Assembly: GCA_013823855.1 (NCBI GenBank)
Contig: PNMW01000059.1
Span: forward strand, 1-64,000
Direction of reading: 5' to 3'
Source: Lysobacteraceae bacterium
GTDB lineage: Bacteria > Pseudomonadota > Gammaproteobacteria > Nevskiales > Nevskiaceae
Length of the DNA: 64,000 bases
This document shows positions 1-9,066 of the stretch, piece by piece. The translations under genes were made by a program, and so were the position numbers. A model generated the notes under the pieces. The model was not told the DNA's origin, did no database searches, and saw only the letters and a list, made by a program, of their open reading frames with translations. Numbering within the stretch: the first letter of the stretch is position 1; each line of letters starts with the position of its first letter.

Positions 1-61
1 AACCGAATCACTGAGTCCCCGTATTGAATACTGTTGGGCTCAGCTAGGTCCGAAGGAAGCT

Positions 62-3000
62 TCATCGTCGGCTCAGACCGATGCGCGTGATCTGGATGGC
101 CTGCTCGACGATGGACTTGGCGTGCTCCAGCCCGACTAGCGGAAACAGCTTCGGCAGAAGCGCCTTGCGGATGGCGGACTCGATGTTCTGTGGATTGAGG
201 GAATTCTCCGCAACGGCCGTCCTGACAACGCTGTCAATCAAGAGAGCAGCCTCCGTCAATTTGTCTTGGGCGGGTTCATCCAAGGCGTCAAACGCATCGT
301 CCCCGATCGTCATCCGGATCGCGCCGAAATAGGCCTTCGCGTGCGCGTTAGCGCCAAATTTATCGGGTACTCCGGGGGTCTCCCGCAAATCCAGCTTCTG
401 CTCAAAGTCCTTGAACAGCGCGTACTGCTTCAACGGATGCTCGAACATCGCCTCAGCTTCGGCGATCGCCTGCTTCAACAATTCGCCGAACACTTTCTGT
501 GCGTACGGATCGTCCGCCAGGTCCTGTTCTATCGTCTTGCGCAGCCTGGTGCGGATCAGGTCCGTCTCGTTGCGCGTCTTCTCCTCGTTCCAACCATCCG
601 CTTCGTCCGGCTGCCCCAACTGATGGACGAGGTAGACGCCCTCGAGCTCGCGCACCTGGTTACCGATCACTTGTTTGTCGACCAGCCGGCGAATTTGATC
701 TTCATACACGCCGTAATCCACGGTTTCCATCGCGTCCTGGCGCGCGATCTTTCTCAGGCTGGTGAAGAACTGGAGGTCTTCCTTGTAGCTCGCGATCAGG
801 GCTTCGGAAAAGCTCCGGTCCTCGAAGAAGCTGCGTGACGACAAGGCCGTTTGCAGGCAGAGGCCAAACGTGGTCAGCGCCGACGAGAAGTCATCACGCA
901 ACTTGCGGCGCTCGTCGTACTCCTCGCCGTCCGGGGCTTTCACGAACCGCGGGCTCAGCAGCTGACGGTACTGCTCGGTGTCCTTCTTGTTCACCACCGA
1001 CTTGAAGAACGACCACAGCCGGTCATGCAGCGTGGGAAGTTGCTTGTACTCGGTGCTGAACTGCCGATACAGCCCTTCGAGATCCGCCGGATCAAAGCCA
1101 CCCTGCGTCTGGGTTTCCAGGTTCTGGTATGCGCGGATCGCAGTATCCAGCTCCTTGAGGATGCCGCGGTAGTCGACCAGCACGCCATAACGCTTGGCAT
1201 CGTGCAGACGATTCACGCGCGCCACGGCCTGGATCAGGTTGTGGCCCTTCAGCGGCTTGTCGATATACAGCACCGCATTACGGGGCTCGTCGAAGCCGGT
1301 CAATAACTTATCCACCACGATCAACAGATCTGGCGAACCTTCACTGCCGAAGTCCTGCACCACCTGACGTTCGTACAGCTCGGGGTCGAGACCGGCATCG
1401 ATGATGTTTTTCTTCCACCACTTCTGAACCTCCGGTAGCTTGTCCTCATCTACCTCGCTGTTGCCCTCGCGGGTATCCGGCGGCGAGATGATTACGGCGC
1501 TGCTCACCAGGCCGGTTTCATCCATCGCCGTCTTGTAGCGGATCGCGTCCAGCTTGCTGTCGGTCGCCACCTGGCCTTTGAGGCCAGTTTCGAGCAGCTT
1601 GATGTTCTCGCTGAAGTGGGAGGCGATGTCCCAGGCGATCAGCTCGATGCGGTTGGCAGCGCCGTAGATGGCGCCCTTCTTCGCGAACTTCTTCTTCAGG
1701 TCCGAGCGCTGGGCGTCGGACAGGCTCGCGGTGATCTTGTCGAACCAGCGATTGACCGCGTCCTCGTTGATGGTCAGTTCCGGCACTCGCTCCTCGTACA
1801 ACAGCGGGGCGACGGTCTCGTCTTCCACCGCTCGCTGCATGCTGTAGGCGTGAACGATGGGGCCGAACTTGTTGGACGCCTTCTCGTTCTTCAGAAGCGG
1901 CGTGCCGGTGAAGGCTACGTAGGCGGCCCTGGGCAAAGCAGCACGCATGCGCTCATGGGTTTCGCCGCCGTGACTGCGATGACCCTCGTCCACCAGCACG
2001 ATCAGGTTGGCGGAGTCGTTGCGGCATTCGGGCAGCTTGGAGGCCGTGTTGAACTTCTGCACCAGGGTGAACGTGATGCGCTCGCTTCCGCTACTGATGC
2101 GCCGCGCCAGCTCACGGCCCGTGAGTGCCTTGGCTCGCTCGCCATCCTTCTTGGTGGCAATGGCAGAGCCGAACGCGCCGCCGGTCATGAAGTTGCGGGA
2201 GAGCTGCGTTTCCAGATCCACGCGGTCCGTCACCACCAGCACGCGGCATTCCTTTAGAGTGTCGTGCAACAGCAGCGCCTTGGTCAGAAACACCATCGTG
2301 AAGCTCTTGCCCGAGCCCGTGGTGTGCCACACCACGCCACCTTCGCGTCCACCGTCCGGTCGCAGGGTGCCAATACGGGCGATCAGTGCGCGGATACCAA
2401 AGAACTGCTGATACCGCGCCACCACCTTGCCGACCTTGCGGTCGAACAGGACGAAGCCGCGCAGGAACTCCAGCAGCCGAACCGGGGTGAGCAGTGCCGT
2501 TAGCAGGCGGTCCTGATCGTTGGGCAACATCGGCTGCGACCACAGCGATTCGAAGTAGGTCCGCAGAGACGCAGGCTTGCCCTCGAACAATGCGGCGGCG
2601 GTGACTGCGCCAAGCGGTCGGTTCTTGAGCGCCGTGAAATACGCCTCATCGAACTGCTCCTCGCGCCAGCGCGCCCAGAACTTGGCAGCAGTATGCGTGG
2701 TGCCGTAGCGGCCCTCGGTCTGGCTGATCGAGAACAGTAGCTGCGCATAGGCAAACAGATGCGGAATTTCATCCGGCCGCTGATTGCGTAGGTTCTGGCT
2801 GATGCCCTCGGTCACCATCGCCTTGCCGTCGCGACCCGACTCCGGCCGTTTGGCCTCGATCACCACGAGGGGAAGCCCGTTCACGTAGCAAACGATGTCG
2901 GGCGTGCGGTGATGCGTGCCGTGGGCGGACAGCACTTCCAACTCTTCTGTGACGTCCCAGCGATTGGCCTGTGGGTTGATCCAGTCGATCACCGGCACCG

Positions 3001-3358
3001 TCGGCTGGTGCTTCTTGCCGTCCGGCATGAACTCGGTGACGGTGATGCCGAGGGCGAGCTTTGAGTACAGCCGTTCATTGGCGGGCAACAGCCCCTCACC
3101 CAAACCCAGCGAGGACAGCTCGCGCACCATCTGGTCGATGCCGCTGGGCGACAGCGGATACCACTCGTTCTTGTATTCGAAGCGGCGTGTTTTGAGAACT
3201 TCGATGAGACGGGCCTTGAGCAACACCTCGCGAGTGTTGCTACGAAATGCCAATGCCTGGGCTGTGGTCAGAAAGTTCCAGCCCAGGTTGCTCAGCAGGT
3301 GCAGCGCTGGCAGGTGGGCGGCGTACTGCTCCTTCGGGTTCGGAACCTCAGCGGTCAT
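62..3358 (-). CDS. hsdR: Type I restriction enzyme, R (endonuclease/translocase) subunit
   Basis: This is the motor and nuclease subunit that translocates and cuts DNA lacking the partner methylase's mark. About 1098 residues, normal for HsdR. A PD-(D/E)XK nuclease signature lies near residues 154-170 (Asp in DIVCY, then IEAK). The SF2 helicase shows GSGKS at about 348-352, a DEGH box near 456 and a FTGTP motif after it. I chose the ATG at 3358 because it overlaps the hsdS stop as ATGA; the frame is open upstream to 3544, but that stretch is Arg/Ala/Gly-rich and unlike protein. It is the last gene of a five-gene minus-strand operon. Function is firm from motifs; DNA specificity cannot be read. 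Confidence 0.95.
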   Translation of the reverse strand: MTAEVPNPKEQYAAHLPALHLLSNLGWNFLTTAQALAFRSNTREVLLKARLIEVLKTRRFEYKNEWYPLSPSGIDQMVRELSSLGLGEGLLPANERLYSKLALGITVTEFMPDGKKHQPTVPVIDWINPQANRWDVTEELEVLSAHGTHHRTPDIVCYVNGLPLVVIEAKRPESGRDGKAMVTEGISQNLRNQRPDEIPHLFAYAQLLFSISQTEGRYGTTHTAAKFWARWREEQFDEAYFTALKNRPLGAVTAAALFEGKPASLRTYFESLWSQPMLPNDQDRLLTALLTPVRLLEFLRGFVLFDRKVGKVVARYQQFFGIRALIARIGTLRPDGGREGGVVWHTTGSGKSFTMVFLTKALLLHDTLKECRVLVVTDRVDLETQLSRNFMTGGAFGSAIATKKDGERAKALTGRELARRISSGSERITFTLVQKFNTASKLPECRNDSANLIVLVDEGHRSHGGETHERMRAALPRAAYVAFTGTPLLKNEKASNKFGPIVHAYSMQRAVEDETVAPLLYEERVPELTINEDAVNRWFDKITASLSDAQRSDLKKKFAKKGAIYGAANRIELIAWDIASHFSENIKLLETGLKGQVATDSKLDAIRYKTAMDETGLVSSAVIISPPDTREGNSEVDEDKLPEVQKWWKKNIIDAGLDPELYERQVVQDFGSEGSPDLLIVVDKLLTGFDEPRNAVLYIDKPLKGHNLIQAVARVNRLHDAKRYGVLVDYRGILKELDTAIRAYQNLETQTQGGFDPADLEGLYRQFSTEYKQLPTLHDRLWSFFKSVVNKKDTEQYRQLLSPRFVKAPDGEEYDERRKLRDDFSSALTTFGLCLQTALSSRSFFEDRSFSEALIASYKEDLQFFTSLRKIARQDAMETVDYGVYEDQIRRLVDKQVIGNQVRELEGVYLVHQLGQPDEADGWNEEKTRNETDLIRTRLRKTIEQDLADDPYAQKVFGELLKQAIAEAEAMFEHPLKQYALFKDFEQKLDLRETPGVPDKFGANAHAKAYFGAIRMTIGDDAFDALDEPAQDKLTEAALLIDSVVRTAVAENSLNPQNIESAIRKALLPKLFPLVGLEHAKSIVEQAIQITRIGLSRR

Positions 3359-4662
3359 GGCGACGCTTCCGCAGTCGGCACACGGACACGACGTTTGCCC
3401 GTGAGCAGATCGGCCATTAGCGCGGCCTTCTCTTGTTTCAGCTTGCTGATCTGTTCCGCAATCAAGTCCACCTCGCGCCGCGCGGTGTCCAGCACTTCGA
3501 CGATCCGGTGCTGGACGGGCAGTGGCGGAATATTGAAGGGCCACCTCAACCAGCGCTCAGTGTTGAAGATCATCTTCTCGACGTGCACGCCGATACTCGA
3601 GTGAAAGCAGGTCTGCTGGAAGTAGCGCGATTCGGACAGATAGCGCAGAAAGCGCAGATCGATCTGACCGTCGCTGTTCAGCACCGCGTACTCATTCGAG
3701 ACGACAGCGCCGTCAAGCTCGGGGGGCACCACGCCGCAAGCGCCATGAACAATCTGGCGTTTCGAAATTAGAAAGTCACCGGCGCGCACGTAGAACTGCG
3801 ATGGCGTCTTGATTTCTCTACCGGGCAGAACTTCGCGTAGTAAAACGCCGCCGCGAGAACGCTTGACGGTCACGAGCCTATATGTGTCCGCTGCAACCAG
3901 CAGCGCGGGACGTCGCACTTCTGTCAGGTGACGGCTAAGTGGCATGCGCTGCCAACCATCTGGGGTAGCTGGGAGGTTGGGAATACCTGGCTGTACCGAC
4001 GCGGGATAGCCACCGTTACCCAAATCACTATCGGCATCTGGATTGGCCGGAGGCAGATGAAGCGTCAAGGCAAGTATTGCCCGCAATTGCATTCGACGGT
4101 TCTCCAGTAACAACTTGGCCGTCGCGATCGCTCGGTCCCATGCTTCCAATACGTTCGAAATTCTTCGCTGTTGGCATAGCGGAGGGACGGTTACCTCAAG
4201 AGCCAGCAATTGTTCTTTGGAGATATTTTTCATGCTCCCGCTGGTCCCCGTAGCGAGCTTCGATATTCGAGATCGCGTCGGCGGAAAAGCCAGCCAGTAT
4301 GAAAGCCATCGCATGTGAGGTGGGTCGCTTAGCGAGGGCAGCATCTGCCATAACTTGTCTGATAGGAAAAGGTTGTTGCAGTCTGAAGGTACGTATGCGC
4401 TTGCGCCAACGAGCTCTTCGGTATTGCTACGGCTGACGATCACGCTATCTGCCTGAGGTTTGGTCGAAGCTCTTCCTACCTCGTCTGCTCGAATGACTTT
4501 GTTTTCAAGCGGATCGAACGTGCCCGAAGTGACCGCACTAATCTTCAAGACACCCGCTTCGTTTCGAAGGGCAGGTCGATCCTCTCCATTGACGCTCACG
4601 CCCGCATCGAGCGCTCTGACCAACTGCGCCAACGGGACACTGCGCCAACCCTCAGGCAGCAT
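3355..4662 (-). CDS. hsdS: Type I restriction enzyme, S (specificity) subunit
   Basis: About 435 residues with the normal two-target-domain plan. Target recognition domain 1 occupies roughly residues 1-170, then a conserved helical segment (PLCQQRRISNVLEAWDRAI), TRD2 from about 250, and a distal helix (PVQHRIVEVLDTARREVDLI). The two helices are the spacer pair that sets the gap in the bipartite target. It would dock two HsdM subunits and read the DNA sequence. The ATG at 4662 starts a sequence beginning MLPEGW, typical of the family, and overlaps the end of rhuM by 11 bases; the longer open frame upstream is low quality. Its stop overlaps the hsdR start as ATGA. Confidence 0.93.
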   Translation of the reverse strand: MLPEGWRSVPLAQLVRALDAGVSVNGEDRPALRNEAGVLKISAVTSGTFDPLENKVIRADEVGRASTKPQADSVIVSRSNTEELVGASAYVPSDCNNLFLSDKLWQMLPSLSDPPHMRWLSYWLAFPPTRSRISKLATGTSGSMKNISKEQLLALEVTVPPLCQQRRISNVLEAWDRAIATAKLLLENRRMQLRAILALTLHLPPANPDADSDLGNGGYPASVQPGIPNLPATPDGWQRMPLSRHLTEVRRPALLVAADTYRLVTVKRSRGGVLLREVLPGREIKTPSQFYVRAGDFLISKRQIVHGACGVVPPELDGAVVSNEYAVLNSDGQIDLRFLRYLSESRYFQQTCFHSSIGVHVEKMIFNTERWLRWPFNIPPLPVQHRIVEVLDTARREVDLIAEQISKLKQEKAALMADLLTGKRRVRVPTAEASP

Positions 4663-5689
4663 CAGGCTTCCCCTTCTTCGTGAGCTGTCGCTCCGCCTGC
4701 TCCAACTCTGCGATGTCCTCAGCATCGGCCGCGCGCGCATCTGCGACTCGACGCTGCGCATCGAACTGCTCATAGCGCTGATGTGCGATGGCCACCATGT
4801 CGTCATGGCTGACGCGACCGGCACCGCGCAAAAGCGGCCGCTCGTTGAACTCGATGAAGCTGTTCACGTACTGCCGCCAGTCCGCCATGTAGAGCTGCTT
4901 GCGTTGCATGACACGCAGTTCTGCGAACTCCAGGAAGGCAACGACGATGCGGTTCAGATGCTCGATCTCCTTCGCTGCGAGGTAGTTCTTGGCCACGATC
5001 ACGTCGGTCTTGCGCACGCGGCCCGCTTTCCATGCTGTCAGCGCCATGTTGGGCTGGCTCGGGTCGGCGCGCTTCATCACCAGTTCCGCCGCCGTGCATT
5101 CGGTGACGGCGAGCAGCATCTTGTTCTGCACTTCGGCGAAGAACTGGCCCATTGCCTCGCCGTCATCCCGGTAGTCGACTGAGAGTGCAAAGAGGTCGCG
5201 GACCTTGTGGTAGAACCGCTTTTCGGACGCCCGGATTTCACGGATGCGTTCCAGCAGTTCGTCGAAGTAATCCCAGCCAGCTGGTTCCTTGAGCCGGGCG
5301 TCGTCCATGACGAAGCCCTTGACCAGGAACTCCCGGAGGTGGGTCGTGGCCCACTGGCGGAACTGGGTGCCGCGCGGTGAGCGGACGCGGTAGCCCACCG
5401 CGAGGATGAGGTCGAGGTTGTACAGCTTGGTCGTGCGTCGAACCTCCCGGCTGCCCTCGGTTTGAACTGTCAAGTAATCCTTGACAGTTGCCGCGTCGGC
5501 CAACTCGCCCTCTTCCAGCACGTTCTTGATGTGCAAGCTGATGTTTTGCTTGGAGGTCTGGAATAGGTCCGCGAGCTCAGCCTGGGTCATCCAGACGGTG
5601 CCGTCCGCAGCCTTGAGGCTGAACTGAGCGCGGCCGTCCTCTGTGGAATAGAGGACCAATTCGCCGCTACCCGGCGCGGCGTCACTCAT
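4652..5689 (-). CDS. rhuM: RhuM family protein within the type I RM operon
   Basis: A 345-residue protein matching the RhuM (Virulence_RhuM) family: the N-terminal third has a helix-turn-helix-like stretch (MTQAELADLFQTSKQNISLHIKNVLEEGEL), followed by the conserved TTKLYNLDLILAVGYRVRSPRGTQFRQWA block. RhuM was named from a Salmonella pathogenicity island, but homologues often sit inside type I restriction loci, where their role is unknown. Here it overlaps hsdM by 8 bases and hsdS by 11, so it is translated as part of the RM operon. A regulatory or accessory DNA-binding role is inference. Family assignment is firm from the conserved block; function is not. Confidence 0.88.
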   Translation of the reverse strand: MSDAAPGSGELVLYSTEDGRAQFSLKAADGTVWMTQAELADLFQTSKQNISLHIKNVLEEGELADAATVKDYLTVQTEGSREVRRTTKLYNLDLILAVGYRVRSPRGTQFRQWATTHLREFLVKGFVMDDARLKEPAGWDYFDELLERIREIRASEKRFYHKVRDLFALSVDYRDDGEAMGQFFAEVQNKMLLAVTECTAAELVMKRADPSQPNMALTAWKAGRVRKTDVIVAKNYLAAKEIEHLNRIVVAFLEFAELRVMQRKQLYMADWRQYVNSFIEFNERPLLRGAGRVSHDDMVAIAHQRYEQFDAQRRVADARAADAEDIAELEQAERQLTKKGKPDAA

Positions 5690-7193
5690 ATCCCAGCTCC
5701 TTCAGGTAGCCAGCCATTTTCTCCTCGAGCACCGCCAGCTCCTTCTTCAACACCTCGCGCTCCCGACGCACGGCGGCGAGATCGATCTCTTCTTCTTCCT
5801 CGAAGGTGTCGACGTAGCGGGGGATGTTGAGGTTGTAGTCATTGCCGGCGATCTCGGCCGGGGTGGCGAGGTGGGCGTACTTGGTGACCTCGATGCGAGC
5901 CAGGTAGGTATCGAGAATCCGCTGCAAGTCAGTCTCGCGCAGATAGTTCTGGTTCTTGCCGTCCTCGTAGTCGCGGCTGGCGTCGATGAAGAGCACGCTG
6001 TCGTCAGCCTTGCGCTTGCGTAACACGAGGACGGCAGCGGGGATGCCTGTGCCGTAAAACAGTTTCTCGGGCAGGCCGATCACGGCATCGAGCAGGTTTT
6101 CTTCGATGAGCTTCTGGCGGATGCGTCCTTCGGCCGCGCCGCGGAACAACACACCGTGCGGCACCACCACGGCCATGCGACCGGTGGCGGGCTTCATGGT
6201 CTCCACCATGTGCAAGATGAAGGCGTAGTCGCCCTTGGTGCGCGGCGGCACGCCGCGACGGAAGCGGCTGAACTTGTCGTTCTCCGCACCTTCGTGCCCC
6301 CACTTCTCCAACGAGAATGGCGGATTGGCGACCACGATGTCGAAGTGCTTGAGGCCGCTGACGCCGTCCAGCAGCTTCGGGTTACGCAGCGTGTCGCCCC
6401 ATTCGAGGCGGTGGTTGTCTTCACCGTGGAGGAACATGTTCATCTTGGCGAGCGCCCAGGTGCTGCCGATGGCCTCCTGCCCGTAGAGCGCGTACTTGCG
6501 TGAACCGGTCTGCTCGCGAATGAGCCGACCGCACTTCATGAGCAGCGAGCCGGAGCCGCAGCTCGGGTCGCAGATCTCGTCTCCTTCCTGCGGCGCCATG
6601 AGGCGCGCCATGAGGGTGGACACCTCGGGCGGGGTATAGAACTCGCCCGCTTTCTTGCCGCTGGTGGACGCGAAGTTCTTGATGAGAAACTCGTAGGCGT
6701 TGCCGATGACATCCAGCGTGCCGACGCGGCTGGGCCGCAGGTCCAGCTCAGGCTTCGAGAAGTCTTCCAGCAGGTGCTTGAGGATGTCGTTCTTCTGCTG
6801 CTCGTCGCCGAGCTTGTTGGAGTTGAAGCTGATGTCCTGGAAGACGTCACGCAGCTTGCCGATGTTGGCGTCTTCGATGGCGCTCAGGGCTTTGTCGATG
6901 CGCTCGCCATTGCCGGCCTCGTGCCGCTTGCCGTGCAGGGCGTAGAAGCTGGCGCTGGGCGGCAGCACGAAGCGCTCGTTCTTGAGCATCTCCTCGATCA
7001 GTTCGGGGTGATCGCCGTACTGCGCCCGGTACGCCTCGTAGTGGTCCTGCCAAACGTCGGACATGTACTTGAGGAAGAGCATGGTGAGGACGTAGTCCTT
7101 ATAGATGCTCGGATCCACGGTACCGCGGAAGGTGTCGCAGGCGGTCCAGACGGCATTGTTGATCGCGTCCTGGCTGATGGCGGTGCTGTTCAT
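5682..7193 (-). CDS. hsdM: Type I restriction-modification system, M (methyltransferase) subunit
   Basis: About 503 residues. An N-terminal helical HsdM domain (residues about 8-150) precedes a class I SAM-binding N6-adenine methyltransferase. The SAM motif DPSCGSGS is at about 209-216 and the catalytic NPPF motif at about 290-293. With HsdS it methylates adenines in the target so that HsdR spares self DNA. The ATG at 7193 starts at the expected family N terminus (MNSTAISQDAINNAVW); the open frame continues upstream but overlaps the neighbouring gene and looks non-coding. It lies 11 bases after the half-size hsdS-like gene and overlaps rhuM. Confidence 0.96.
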   Translation of the reverse strand: MNSTAISQDAINNAVWTACDTFRGTVDPSIYKDYVLTMLFLKYMSDVWQDHYEAYRAQYGDHPELIEEMLKNERFVLPPSASFYALHGKRHEAGNGERIDKALSAIEDANIGKLRDVFQDISFNSNKLGDEQQKNDILKHLLEDFSKPELDLRPSRVGTLDVIGNAYEFLIKNFASTSGKKAGEFYTPPEVSTLMARLMAPQEGDEICDPSCGSGSLLMKCGRLIREQTGSRKYALYGQEAIGSTWALAKMNMFLHGEDNHRLEWGDTLRNPKLLDGVSGLKHFDIVVANPPFSLEKWGHEGAENDKFSRFRRGVPPRTKGDYAFILHMVETMKPATGRMAVVVPHGVLFRGAAEGRIRQKLIEENLLDAVIGLPEKLFYGTGIPAAVLVLRKRKADDSVLFIDASRDYEDGKNQNYLRETDLQRILDTYLARIEVTKYAHLATPAEIAGNDYNLNIPRYVDTFEEEEEIDLAAVRREREVLKKELAVLEEKMAGYLKELGYE

Positions 7194-7204
7194 GGGTTCT
7201 TGGG

Positions 7205-7801
7205 TCAGGAATTCGGCGGGGTCAGCAGCGCAGCCGCGAGGGCTTCGATCTGGCGTTCCCGATTTTTGACGAGGGTTTCGAGCACCGTCCGCTCTCGGCG
7301 GGCGGCATGGTCCAACGCGAGCAGTCGATGCTGGTGCTCGACAGAGGGAATCGTGAGGGGCAGCTCTTCGAGGATGGTGCGGCGGACACTGAGCTGGTCG
7401 CTGCCCTCCGCCGACTGCCGCAGATACCGCTGAGACGCCACGCGGTTGATCTGCCAGGCGATGAACTCCGGCAGGACGCTCGCCGGGTCTCTCACGCTCA
7501 GTACATATAGATGAGGCGAACAGACCGCTTTCACCGGCACGTTCGCCAAGTGGCCCGCGTAATTGCTGGGGCCACGTGACGCGAAAAGGATGTCGCCTGG
7601 CCGGAGCCATTCCGGCTCCTTCTTGGCTTCGAGTTCTGTCCGCCGGACCGAATGCCAGGCGAGGACGCCTTCCGACGTCAGATCTCGCATCTGGACGACA
7701 GCTACTGGACCGTCCGGTACCTCAGGGACGGATCCCCGAAACGGGTAGCCAAGGCGAACCTCCGCAACATCCCTGAGCACTTTTCTGATTGCGTCAATCA
7801 T
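7205..7801 (-). CDS. Half-size HsdS-like protein (single target-recognition domain)
   Basis: About 198 residues resembling one TRD of HsdS plus one spacer helix: a GYPFRG start, LRPGDILFASRG in the middle, a PEFIAWQINR segment, and a C-terminal helix (SVEHQHRLLALDHAARRERTVLETLVKNRERQIEAL). Full HsdS has two such units. It is the first gene of the operon, 11 bases ahead of hsdM, although a complete hsdS follows downstream. ATGs at 7801 and 7816 and a TTG at 7840 are possible starts; none has a good ribosome site, and I chose 7801 because it fits the domain best. It could dimerise to give a symmetric specificity subunit or modulate the complex; both are inference. Confidence 0.72.
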   Translation of the reverse strand: MIDAIRKVLRDVAEVRLGYPFRGSVPEVPDGPVAVVQMRDLTSEGVLAWHSVRRTELEAKKEPEWLRPGDILFASRGPSNYAGHLANVPVKAVCSPHLYVLSVRDPASVLPEFIAWQINRVASQRYLRQSAEGSDQLSVRRTILEELPLTIPSVEHQHRLLALDHAARRERTVLETLVKNRERQIEALAAALLTPPNS

Positions 7802-7878
7802 GATGATGCGAATCATCTGTTGACGGGAGACAAATTGCAAGAGATAGTATCTGCATCAATACGATTGGTGCTAAACAA

Positions 7879-9066
7879 ATGAATACTGCAACAAGTGGAA
7901 AGGCTCGCGGAAAAATCCCGGAACGGATCAAAACGATTCTGTGGGCCGCCGCTGCTGGCCGCTGTGAATACGAAAACTGCAATGCGCCGTTGCTGGGCGA
8001 CCTGATTTCCGGAAAAGCGCAGCTCAACAAGGCGTACATCGCCCACATCGTCGCGGCCGAGCCGGACGGGCCGCGCGGCGACCCGATCCGTTCACCCATG
8101 CTGGCGAAGAAAGTCGAAAACCTGATGTTGATGTGCGACCCGCACCACCGCCTGATTGACCGCGAAGATGTTCCCGGTCACCCAGAGTCCCGTTTGCTGG
8201 CGATGAAGGCGGCGCACGAATCGCGGATTGAGGCCCTGACCGCCCTCTCGCGGGACCGCTCATCCCACGTTCTGCTCTATGCCGCGCGCATCGGCGAGCA
8301 CAATTGTCCGGTCAGCTTCGAGGCGGCGAAGACGGCGCTGATGAACCAAGGCCGTTACTCCGCCGAGAGTCAGCCATTGGCGCTGGACGTGGTCGGCTGT
8401 CCCTACCAGAGCAACGAACCCGACTACTGGAAATTCCAGATCGATGCGCTCCGCACCCAATTCCAGGCTGTGGTGCGGGAGCGAATTGCCAGGGGTAGCG
8501 TTTCGCACCTGTCTGTCTTTGCGCTTGCGCCTCAGCCGCTCCTCATTGAGCTGGGTCGCCTGCTGTCCGACATCCGCGCCTGCGACGTCTATCAACTTCA
8601 TCGCGAGCCCCCGGGCTGGAGCTGGGCGAAGGACGATGGACTCGATGTGCGCTGCTCTTCGTCCGAGCTGGCCGCGCACAACGGTTGCGTCGCGTTGAAG
8701 CTGGCGCTCAGCGCAACGGTTTCGGATGGCCGAATTCACGCGGCGCTGGGTGAAGCCGTTCCGATCTGGTCGATCACCGCCGAAACCCCGCACAACGATG
8801 TGCTCCAGTCCCCTGAAGATCTGAGCAGGCTACGGGCAGCGCTGCGCCGGACCTTCGACCGGATCAAGGCCCAGTACGGCGAGCACGTTGAGATTCACCT
8901 GTTCCCGGCGGCACCGGTATCTGCGGCGGTCGAGGTGGGGCGTGTGTGGATGCCGCGCTCCGATCTGGCGTTGGAGATTTATGACAACGACCGTGCGCAT
9001 GGCGGCTTCATCGCACGCACCCGGCTGGACGCCGCGACTTCCCCGAGCACACCCACCGGAGCATGA
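7879..9066 (+). CDS. cap5: CBASS effector, HNH endonuclease-SAVED fusion (Cap5)
   Basis: A 395-residue fusion. Residues about 20-100 form a zinc-type HNH nuclease: C29 and C34 in CEYENC, H56 in the AHIVA motif, N81, then CDPHH (86-90). Residues about 150-390 match the SAVED cyclic-nucleotide sensor (ALDVVGCPYQSNEPDYWKFQ, conserved VSHLSVFALAPQPLLIELG, HLFPAAPVSAAVEVGRVWMP). In known Cap5 proteins, binding of a cyclic nucleotide to SAVED causes oligomerisation and indiscriminate DNA degradation, killing the infected cell. It is first in a three-gene operon, its stop overlapping the CD-NTase start as ATGA, and is divergent from the RM operon. Confidence 0.92.
   Translation: MNTATSGKARGKIPERIKTILWAAAAGRCEYENCNAPLLGDLISGKAQLNKAYIAHIVAAEPDGPRGDPIRSPMLAKKVENLMLMCDPHHRLIDREDVPGHPESRLLAMKAAHESRIEALTALSRDRSSHVLLYAARIGEHNCPVSFEAAKTALMNQGRYSAESQPLALDVVGCPYQSNEPDYWKFQIDALRTQFQAVVRERIARGSVSHLSVFALAPQPLLIELGRLLSDIRACDVYQLHREPPGWSWAKDDGLDVRCSSSELAAHNGCVALKLALSATVSDGRIHAALGEAVPIWSITAETPHNDVLQSPEDLSRLRAALRRTFDRIKAQYGEHVEIHLFPAAPVSAAVEVGRVWMPRSDLALEIYDNDRAHGGFIARTRLDAATSPSTPTGA

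Noticed and set aside
283-300. TCAAT followed shortly by TTGT as a possible left Tn7 end
   Set aside because: The terminus would need TGT directly after TCAAT; here one extra T intervenes, no repeat array follows, and it lies inside hsdR.
3355-7840. An invertible hsdS switch between the half and full hsdS genes
   Set aside because: Both genes are on the same strand and share no visible inverted repeat, and there is no recombinase gene nearby.
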